Positions 5,923 through 13,478 of a DNA stretch of 22,922 nucleotides are shown piece after piece. Source of the stretch: a virus; the IMG/VR virus record IMGVR_UViG_3300025093_000132, positions 1-22,922 of that record; one strand, given 5' to 3'. The notes beneath the pieces are model-generated. The model did no database searches, was not told where the DNA came from, and was given only the letters and a program-made list of their open reading frames with translations. A program made the translations under genes and the position numbers. Each line of letters begins with the position of its first letter. The first letter of the stretch is position 1.

Positions 5923-8900
5923 TTAACTTGTTGTTGTTTGTGTTCCTAGGAGGATTTCATCTGCAGCGTTTACATAGAAAGGAATCACAGTATCAGCACC
6001 ACCACCTTGTGCCACACCACCAGGATGTCTCCAGTTTCCATTAGCATTATTAGACCAGGTTATGCCATCACCTGCACATACAAAGATGCCAGATTGACCT
6101 GGAATGGGGTCATCGCTATTATCGGGGAATTCAACTTCAGTATTAGCAGCAAGGGTCCAGACACCAGCATCTTGAATATTCCAATCATCGTCATCATCTG
6201 GTACAGCTCGGATATCATCGATAACACTACCTTGAGTAAAGGTAAGGCTACCACTCATCTCATCACCAGTAACATCGACATACCTGTTATCTAAATCTCC
6301 AGCACCAACCAGTGCGATAGTACCAGTTACATCCTGCAGGGTAGCTGTTCGACCATTGGTGATAGCAGCTGGACCAGAAAGAATAAAGTCATCCCCAGCA
6401 GCATCATTGAATACAACGTTATCAGATTCACCAAGAATTACGTTACCTTCAACTGTAATAGCGTTACCAAATTCAGCACCACCATCAGCATTAATAGTAG
6501 CGGTCTCAGTAGTACCCCTTAGAATACGGAGAACATGATCACCTGCAGTGAATGCGTTTGTAACTTGAAGTGTTTGAACACCTGTATGAAGAATTTCAGC
6601 ACCTGAAACAGTAGTTGATCCAGCATCAATACCACCGTTAAATTCAACGTTAGTTGTACTAATTCCAAATCGTTCTGTTCCAGCAATAGTTACATTAACT
6701 ACATCCGCTGCGTCAGAGTATATACCAGTATCATAATTACCATTAGCAGCATCTTCAAATGCAATCTGAGGAGCCCCTATAGTACCACGGTTACCAGCAG
6801 TAAACCTTAATTGACGCTCAGCATTACCGTCAGTACCTTGTAAAGTAACATGACCTTCTAAGTCAAGATCATCATTAGCTGTATTGGTAGTCAATATACC
6901 ATTAGTAGCATCACGATCCCAGAAAGCAGAACCACCTCCACCAGTTGGAGTGTTGATCCACTCTAGTTGGCTAGCGCTGGCTGTACCTGGTGATTGAAGT
7001 ACTTGGTTTTGAGTTGTGGATGGTGCGGCAGTAGGCCATACAAGCTCATAACTAGCAGCTAAATTATTAGGGGCTGAGATATCAACTGAATCATTATTAC
7101 CATTGTCCCAGAACCTGACCGGCTCTTCATTAAGTACATCAACCCGAGAATTAACTCTAAGAGCGTCACCACCAACATCAATAGTTAGGTTAGCTGTTCC
7201 ACTAGTCTGAATTTGACCATCTGCAATGATAAGGTTGTGAGGACTCTCAATTGTAAGATCACCGTCAACATTAACATTCCCTGTTTGAGTTAACGTACCA
7301 ACAATAGTGACATTATCAAATGTAGAGTCACCATCAACATTTAGTCCATCAAGTTCGGTAGTACCATCAACATCAAGGTTACCAGTAACATCAAGGTTAT
7401 TATTAAAGGTAACAACACCGTCAACTTCAAGGGTACCTGAAATATCAACATCATCATTGATATCAATAGTACCACCGTTAGAATCAAGAATTAGATCACC
7501 AGTAGTTGTACTGATAGTATTACCATCAAGGCGGATATTATCAATATCTGCCCTTCCATTAACATCAAGGATACCAGGAATTGTAACAGTATCAGTAGCG
7601 GCATTACCAAGTGTAGTGTCCCCATCAACTGTTAAGTCAGCATCAAAGTCAACATTACCCGTAGCTCCTAAAGTTCCAGTAACAGCAGTGTTATCTTGGA
7701 GTTGGATATTACCACCATTTATTGCATCAAGGACAACACTACGTGCACCAGTGCCACCAGGTGTGATAGTAATATCAGTGCTAGTAGAAGTCAGATTGCC
7801 TGATTGAATACGGACAGTATCACCAGAATTAACGAGTTCAGCTATATTAGGATTACCTGATGTATCTCTTTCCCAGACAGTGCTGTTAGTAGTAGCTAGT
7901 GTACCACCAGTAGCCGGAAGCGTGTAGGTCTGATCCGCTGTGATATTTGACATACGCAGCGTACCAGTACGCATAGTACCACTACTATCATCTTGGAATT
8001 GCAGTTCCTCATCTTCACCTAGTCGAATGGTTCCTTCAATATTACCACTGTGGTCATGTGCATTGTTCCACAGAGTAACTGAATCAATAGCGATACCACC
8101 AGATCCTAAAGATAAACCAGTACCATTATTAATTTCTAAAGTACCACCATCATTATTAGCACTAAATTGCAGACCACCATTAGCTGTTAGCTCAACTGCA
8201 AGGTCTATATCAGCAGAACTACCACCACCAGACAAACCCTGGTTAGCGTTAATCTGATTGACAACACCACCAGTGCCAGATCCAGTAGGAGTACCCCACC
8301 TCATTTGACCAGTTGAAGCATCTTGCAGTTCTAGGTAGTTACCATCACTACCAGTGTTGACAGGAAGGAGTAAACTGTAAGTATCTCCAAGAGTGCTTGG
8401 TGATGTAAGTGTGACAGTATTAGCGTTGTTTTTAAACAGGATAGAGTCATCGTCAAGATCAATATCACCTTGAACATTACCTGTCATATCAAGGGATTGA
8501 CCCCAGATTTCAACATCATTAACTTTAAGACCATCAGTGTCTCTTACAAGACCACCGTTGATTTTAACACGAAGTTCTCCGCTGTTAAATTCAAGCCCAG
8601 CATCACTAGCTAATCGAACTGAAACTTCTGGGGTAGCTGTGTCTGGATCACTAATAGTAATACCATCACCTGCATCAATACCAGTGATATCACCAGTATT
8701 AACAGCAGCCCAGGTACCATCACTCTGCCTACCAAATACACCAGTTCCAGTAGGTTCATCGAATGGAACAGCGACACTTAATCCATCACTATCAAGGTCT
8801 AGAGTGGTACCGTTACGCTTAACCCTAACGTTTGCACCATCAAATTCTAATCCATCACCAAGGTTTAGAGTCAGTTGGTTGCCACTGAATGTAAGACCAT

Positions 8901-9642
8901 TACCGTTGTCAATTACAATTGAGACATCACCAGTAGCTGTACCGACATTCTCACTTCCTTTAGTGCCACTACGGAGACCTGATCCTGTATCGGTTTCAAT
9001 CTCACTAACATTTGAGCTACCAGTGGCTACAGTAACCCAGGACAACGTACCTGTGTTAGAACAAGATAGAACTTGTCCTGTTGTACCAGCAACAGCTGAT
9101 GGCCAAGTATAGGTAGCACCATTAAATTTAGTTGTACCCTTAATGACCAGATTATCATCAGCATTGACAGGCTTTAGACTGGTACCATTACGCTCCCAAA
9201 GAAGGTTAGCATTAGGGTCAACTGGTAACTGACCATTATCATTACCAGACATTTGAGCCAAAGCCCTACGATTCTCTTGAATCAAATAGAGAAGTTGGGT
9301 AAAGTCATGGTTCAAGTCTTGAGCACGAATCGATGCACCAGGTTCAAACTGGGCATCCATAATACACACGTCAGTACGACGCATGATGTGAATAGGATTA
9401 CTAGTAGCAGTATCTAGAGTAATCGTATTCTTATTTTGATTGTTGATACCAAAGCTATAATCATCGGTATCTTGTAGAGTGTAGGTACCTGTCGGGTCTT
9501 CAATATAGACGCAGATATCATCCTCATGTTGGTAGGGAAATGGGATTACCTTGGCACCATCACCGTCAGCATATTCAACGTATGGGATCCCATCTTGTTT
9601 AGTACCACTACTATTTTGAAAACAAGAGTTAAATTGAGGCAT
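5923..9642 (-). CDS. Tail fiber protein (T7 gp17-type N-terminal domain)
   Basis: 1239 residues; T7 gp17 has 553. Residues about 25-130 match the T7 tail-fiber attachment domain: VIPFPYQHEDDICVYI, YTLQDTDDYSF, IHIMRRTD and SIRAQDLNHDFTQLLYLIQE. This part joins the tail nozzle. The rest is beta-rich and repetitive. A run of short VDG/LDVNG/LDVTG units at about 664-805 should form a trimeric beta-helix or beta-prism shaft. W(E/D)R(N/D) segments recur near 150, 590 and 910, and 'Y.L..P' strands recur between them. The end has VWTLAANTEVEFPDN followed by PGQSGIFVCAGDGITW and a VIPFYV stretch, a tip-like module. No S74-type self-cleaving chaperone is visible. It follows the gp16-type gene with a 2-nt gap. 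The role is host recognition; the receptor is unknown. Confidence 0.92.
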   Translation of the reverse strand: MPQFNSCFQNSSGTKQDGIPYVEYADGDGAKVIPFPYQHEDDICVYIEDPTGTYTLQDTDDYSFGINNQNKNTITLDTATSNPIHIMRRTDVCIMDAQFEPGASIRAQDLNHDFTQLLYLIQENRRALAQMSGNDNGQLPVDPNANLLWERNGTSLKPVNADDNLVIKGTTKFNGATYTWPSAVAGTTGQVLSCSNTGTLSWVTVATGSSNVSEIETDTGSGLRSGTKGSENVGTATGDVSIVIDNGNGLTFSGNQLTLNLGDGLEFDGANVRVKRNGTTLDLDSDGLSVAVPFDEPTGTGVFGRQSDGTWAAVNTGDITGIDAGDGITISDPDTATPEVSVRLASDAGLEFNSGELRVKINGGLVRDTDGLKVNDVEIWGQSLDMTGNVQGDIDLDDDSILFKNNANTVTLTSPSTLGDTYSLLLPVNTGSDGNYLELQDASTGQMRWGTPTGSGTGGVVNQINANQGLSGGGSSADIDLAVELTANGGLQFSANNDGGTLEINNGTGLSLGSGGIAIDSVTLWNNAHDHSGNIEGTIRLGEDEELQFQDDSSGTMRTGTLRMSNITADQTYTLPATGGTLATTNSTVWERDTSGNPNIAELVNSGDTVRIQSGNLTSTSTDITITPGGTGARSVVLDAINGGNIQLQDNTAVTGTLGATGNVDFDADLTVDGDTTLGNAATDTVTIPGILDVNGRADIDNIRLDGNTISTTTGDLILDSNGGTIDINDDVDISGTLEVDGVVTFNNNLDVTGNLDVDGTTELDGLNVDGDSTFDNVTIVGTLTQTGNVNVDGDLTIESPHNLIIADGQIQTSGTANLTIDVGGDALRVNSRVDVLNEEPVRFWDNGNNDSVDISAPNNLAASYELVWPTAAPSTTQNQVLQSPGTASASQLEWINTPTGGGGSAFWDRDATNGILTTNTANDDLDLEGHVTLQGTDGNAERQLRFTAGNRGTIGAPQIAFEDAANGNYDTGIYSDAADVVNVTIAGTERFGISTTNVEFNGGIDAGSTTVSGAEILHTGVQTLQVTNAFTAGDHVLRILRGTTETATINADGGAEFGNAITVEGNVILGESDNVVFNDAAGDDFILSGPAAITNGRTATLQDVTGTIALVGAGDLDNRYVDVTGDEMSGSLTFTQGSVIDDIRAVPDDDDDWNIQDAGVWTLAANTEVEFPDNSDDPIPGQSGIFVCAGDGITWSNNANGNWRHPGGVAQGGGADTVIPFYVNAADEILLGTQTTTS
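7228..7653 (-). repeat. Short beta-strand repeat array in tail fiber
   Basis: Protein-level repeat at fiber residues about 664-805. Units of roughly 8-12 residues carry a V/L-D-G or V-x-G turn (LTVDGDTTL, GILDVNGRADI, GTLEVDGVVTF, NLDVTGNLDVDGTTEL, GLNVDGDSTF, GNVNVDGDLTI). This periodic hydrophobic-turn pattern is typical of solenoid or beta-helical fiber shafts. The DNA copies have diverged but keep many atcaac/catcaa words on the plus strand. Confidence 0.75.
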
Positions 9643-9644
9643 TT

Positions 9645-12600
9645 CTATTTAGGCATGTTAAGAAGGTTTTGAGCGGCATCGTAGGTGGTGTTAGAAGCAT
9701 CATAGTTCCCTTGTCGGGTATTAGCAGCAGAAGACTTAGACAGTCGATCAGCTTCAATAAGTTGTTGTACTTTAGGATCATCGGCAATCTTAGCCCATGC
9801 TCTCTTTTGAATACGATTAAAGAGATCAAAGATAACTAGGTTATGATGGTAATCACGAGGATCTTTACCATAACGGTTGTTATTCCTATCATCAATCATC
9901 TGTTGTAGGGATTCTTGTACACGAGGATTCATAGCCAATTCATTTAGCTTCTCACCCAAACCAAGATCACCCATAGCTTTTTGGTACATAGACCTAACCT
10001 CAGGTGTATCTTTTAAGCTAACACCAGTAGGAGTAGAATAAGCAGATGCTCGTAAGTCATAACCACTGTTGAATAGAAGGGTTTGACCAGGAGAGTATCC
10101 AAGGTTAAACTGTACTGGGCTGAAAGCATTGAAGATACGTGTTGGGAACGACCAAGGATTAATGGGATTGCCATCTAAGAAACTATATTTAGTAGGAAGT
10201 GGGTTAGCAGCGAGACCTTCAGTGATTTGGTTACGATTACGAATACTATCACCAAAACCAGCATTCAACTCCTTCATGTAAGGATTAAGAACCTTACCAA
10301 GTTCATTACGAAGACTAGACAAAGGAACCTGATTGTTAATCAGACTTGCTCCCATCTTCTCCATCTGACCAGGTTGCATAGAAACGAGGTCCACAAACTG
10401 TTGGAGACCAGCCAGGTAAGACTTAGAAGTCACACCCTGTGTCATAACAAGAGCAGTCTTAAAGAGGCTCTTCTCAGTCCATTCAGGACCCATCAGTTCA
10501 TAGTGGTCGCCAATATCAGCAACGTGAGAAAGAATAGAATTAAAGGGTTCAAATGAATCATAACTAATCCATGTACCACCAATGTTAATAGAGCGTGGTT
10601 TCCATCCAGCATCAATCCACAGCTGACGCTGTTGACGATCCTGAGGACCATTACCAGTCAGACCACCAGACATATAGTGCATGGCTGCCATAGAGATGAC
10701 ACCAGTACCAAGAGCCTGACGACCACGTTGGATAGCTTTAGCTTGGAACAGGTCTTCAGCATTCTGAATACCAATATCCATTAATTGACCAGAGTCAGCC
10801 TGTTCAATGGTTGCATTCAGGATCTTACGTTCATCAGCAACAAGACGATTAAAACCAGGCATATGCTTCATGCTAAGCTCAAGACCGTTAACACCAGTCC
10901 TAGCAAACATCATGAAAGGCTTAAGCCAAGGAGTAGACTGAGCAAGACTATCAAGCTTAGAAGCAAAACCAGAGAGGTCACGAGTAAGAGTTGCCTCTTC
11001 TTTTGCATACCTAAGAGCAGCATCACCATCAAAGCTAACATTACCACCTTCATCTAAGAAGTCAGCCATGTAGCGTTCCTCATACTCCTTCATTAGAGTA
11101 GGAGTAATCTCAGTGATTTCACCAATCTTCTGGTTATCCATTGCAGTACGCAATGCTTTCTGACGAGACCTAGCCCTAGCCATGATGAAACCAAAAGCAT
11201 CATCAGTAGAAGCCATAAGCTTGGTAGAGTAGGTCAGAAGGTTAGAGCTATTCATACCCCTTGCAATATTAGCAATGTTGTATGCCATCTCAGTACCAGC
11301 ACTGACTTCTTGACCAGCTTCCTTTCGGAACTTCATCATCTCACCAATAGCATTCCAGTCTTGATCTTTCTGAGAGAATTCAAAGTTCTTAGTCTTAACA
11401 GTGGAGATTTCACCAGACCAATAGGAATTCAAACGAGAGAAGAACAACTGGTAAGCTTCAGGGATTGCTTGCATCATTGCATTAAGACCAGCCAGACCTT
11501 CACGAGTCTGTGTCCCATTCAACGCCATAACGCCTCCCAGAGCCTGTGTAAGCGGCCTTAGCATCGTTGCGGTAGTTGTACCCATAATTGCCCTTACAGG
11601 CGTCTTAGGACCGCTTAGAACGCTATGTACCATCACACCTTGCAGTTCTCGGATTAGCTGTGAGTTACCTAGATTTTCAAACCCATCACCCTTAAGCTTC
11701 TTAACGAAGTAAGCGTATAGATCATCAAGACTATTAGGACCACCAGCCATGGAGAATGCTTCAAGCATTGCTTGAGTAGTATCATTGCTATCAGACTTCC
11801 TCATAAATTGAAGCATAGCATCGGTAGCACTCTTAGCTTCTTGCTTGAAATCACGGATGACAGCTGTATCTTCTTTCTTCAGGTTATTCAATGCAAACTG
11901 ATCAGCACTAGCTTTAGCACCTTCAGGTGTCCGCATATCACGACCTGCCTTACCCCAGAGATAACGAGCAGTTTTAACTTGCTCAATACCATAGCGGAGA
12001 CGATCAACAATTTGACTTACTGGACCATCAACATCCAGCACATCAGCAACTTCATTTAGCTCACGAGCAGCAATAGCATAGTCCCTAATGACAGCAGTGT
12101 TGGATGCATTCATAACATCCATCAGGACAATCTTCTGACCAAAGTCAACCAATGTCATATCAGTTGCCTTACGATCACCAACGAGCATCTCGAAGTAATC
12201 TTCTACATCAATGTCACTAGCATTTCTGCCTTCCATCATCTTTTGGAAGCCTTCAAAGTTAACCCTAGCTCGTTCAAAGATCTCAGTAGGATTAAGATTA
12301 TTAGCTCTAAGCTCCTGTGTAAGACGTGCAAAAGACTCCTCACCCAATGCTTCCTTATAGAACTCATCTAGTTCTTTAGGTGGCATATGAGCAATATCAG
12401 CAGACCTAGCAAGTTGAGCAGGAGTAGTGAGACTATCCATAGAACCAGTCCTATCAGCACCCCATTCAGTTGCTAGACGGTTACGCTGTTGCATTGCATC
12501 AGCTACGTTCTCAGCTCTTGAAGTAGGAGCACCTTGCCAAGGATCAGCAATAGGTTCATTCTTATAAGCACCAAAATCCTCACTACGCATTTGCTGAATA

Positions 12601-13478
12601 CCAGCACCTGTCTTCTGCTGTTCAATATCAGCAGCACGTTCACGTACTTTAGAAGCAGCCGCAGCTTCTCCTGCAGCATCATCAATAGGTGTGGCAGATC
12701 CAGGACGTGCCTTACGAACCATCATAAGGAGACCATCAGCAACAATACCAATACCCATACCTTCGACGACATTCTTAAACGTCTTCATCCAAGGTGAGTC
12801 AGTATCTTTAGTAGCAAGTGGATTATCTAGCTGTGGGAACCTTTCAACAAGTGCTCCCATAGCATTGTCATCTTGTGAGTATTCAGAGATAAGGTCAACA
12901 GCAGCACCACTCATGGCACCTCTTGCTAGGAATCCAGCACGAGTAGCACCACCAATACCAACTAAGGCTGTAGCACCAGGAATACCAGCCAAAACAGCAC
13001 CCTTAGCAGCTAGTGCAAGACCACCTGCCATAGTCGCATAGTGGACACCACCTCTCAGGAACTTACCCCACCACGTCTTAGTGATAGGATTCATCTTCCC
13101 ACCCAGTGGATCCCAATCAGGACCATCATATCCAGGTTGATTAGCTTCTCCTGAGATCATATCACCAGCACGTTCTGCTAATGTTAGACCAGAGGAAATA
13201 GTATCTCGACCACCACCTGTGATAGCCGAGCCTACTTCTGCTGCAATGTCAGGGAGATTAAACCCTACACCATCTGAACGAGGATCAGTCTCAGGTAACT
13301 TACGATCATTACCCTTAAGGTTAGCGTCAGCCTCAGCTTGTGCTTCCATATCAGCAGCCTGTTGAGCTGCTTGAGCCTCCTGCTTATCCTCCTCTTCAAT
13401 CATTTGTTTTGTAGCATCAGCACTCTCAAGATACTGATCAGCGTCTAAGTTACTTAGATCTACATTGAATTCATTCAT
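9645..13478 (-). CDS. Internal virion (core) protein, T7 gp16-like
   Basis: 1277 residues, close to the 1318 of T7 gp16, and in the gp16 position. In T7 this protein is ejected first and helps form a channel through the cell envelope. The N-terminal 60 residues are acidic and Ala/Gln-rich, probably helical. Gly/Ala-rich hydrophobic segments lie at about 145-195 (YATMAGGLALAAKGAVLAGI, FLARGAMSGAAVDLI) and 236-254 (NVVEGMGIGIVADGLLMMV), suited to membrane insertion. The remainder is long, helical and soluble. I do not see the N-terminal transglycosylase domain that T7 gp16 has; a lysozyme-like domain is found instead on the preceding gene product. The start ATG overlaps that gene's stop as ATGA. 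Assignment rests on size, order and composition more than on motif identity. Confidence 0.87.
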   Translation of the reverse strand: MNEFNVDLSNLDADQYLESADATKQMIEEEDKQEAQAAQQAADMEAQAEADANLKGNDRKLPETDPRSDGVGFNLPDIAAEVGSAITGGGRDTISSGLTLAERAGDMISGEANQPGYDGPDWDPLGGKMNPITKTWWGKFLRGGVHYATMAGGLALAAKGAVLAGIPGATALVGIGGATRAGFLARGAMSGAAVDLISEYSQDDNAMGALVERFPQLDNPLATKDTDSPWMKTFKNVVEGMGIGIVADGLLMMVRKARPGSATPIDDAAGEAAAASKVRERAADIEQQKTGAGIQQMRSEDFGAYKNEPIADPWQGAPTSRAENVADAMQQRNRLATEWGADRTGSMDSLTTPAQLARSADIAHMPPKELDEFYKEALGEESFARLTQELRANNLNPTEIFERARVNFEGFQKMMEGRNASDIDVEDYFEMLVGDRKATDMTLVDFGQKIVLMDVMNASNTAVIRDYAIAARELNEVADVLDVDGPVSQIVDRLRYGIEQVKTARYLWGKAGRDMRTPEGAKASADQFALNNLKKEDTAVIRDFKQEAKSATDAMLQFMRKSDSNDTTQAMLEAFSMAGGPNSLDDLYAYFVKKLKGDGFENLGNSQLIRELQGVMVHSVLSGPKTPVRAIMGTTTATMLRPLTQALGGVMALNGTQTREGLAGLNAMMQAIPEAYQLFFSRLNSYWSGEISTVKTKNFEFSQKDQDWNAIGEMMKFRKEAGQEVSAGTEMAYNIANIARGMNSSNLLTYSTKLMASTDDAFGFIMARARSRQKALRTAMDNQKIGEITEITPTLMKEYEERYMADFLDEGGNVSFDGDAALRYAKEEATLTRDLSGFASKLDSLAQSTPWLKPFMMFARTGVNGLELSMKHMPGFNRLVADERKILNATIEQADSGQLMDIGIQNAEDLFQAKAIQRGRQALGTGVISMAAMHYMSGGLTGNGPQDRQQRQLWIDAGWKPRSINIGGTWISYDSFEPFNSILSHVADIGDHYELMGPEWTEKSLFKTALVMTQGVTSKSYLAGLQQFVDLVSMQPGQMEKMGASLINNQVPLSSLRNELGKVLNPYMKELNAGFGDSIRNRNQITEGLAANPLPTKYSFLDGNPINPWSFPTRIFNAFSPVQFNLGYSPGQTLLFNSGYDLRASAYSTPTGVSLKDTPEVRSMYQKAMGDLGLGEKLNELAMNPRVQESLQQMIDDRNNNRYGKDPRDYHHNLVIFDLFNRIQKRAWAKIADDPKVQQLIEADRLSKSSAANTRQGNYDASNTTYDAAQNLLNMPK

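Noticed and set aside
6356-9112. Several open plus-strand frames opposite the tail fiber gene (for example 7307-7807 and 8537-9112)
   Set aside because: They are Ser/Pro/Val-rich mirror frames of the repetitive fiber coding strand, with no ribosome sites and no recognisable domains.
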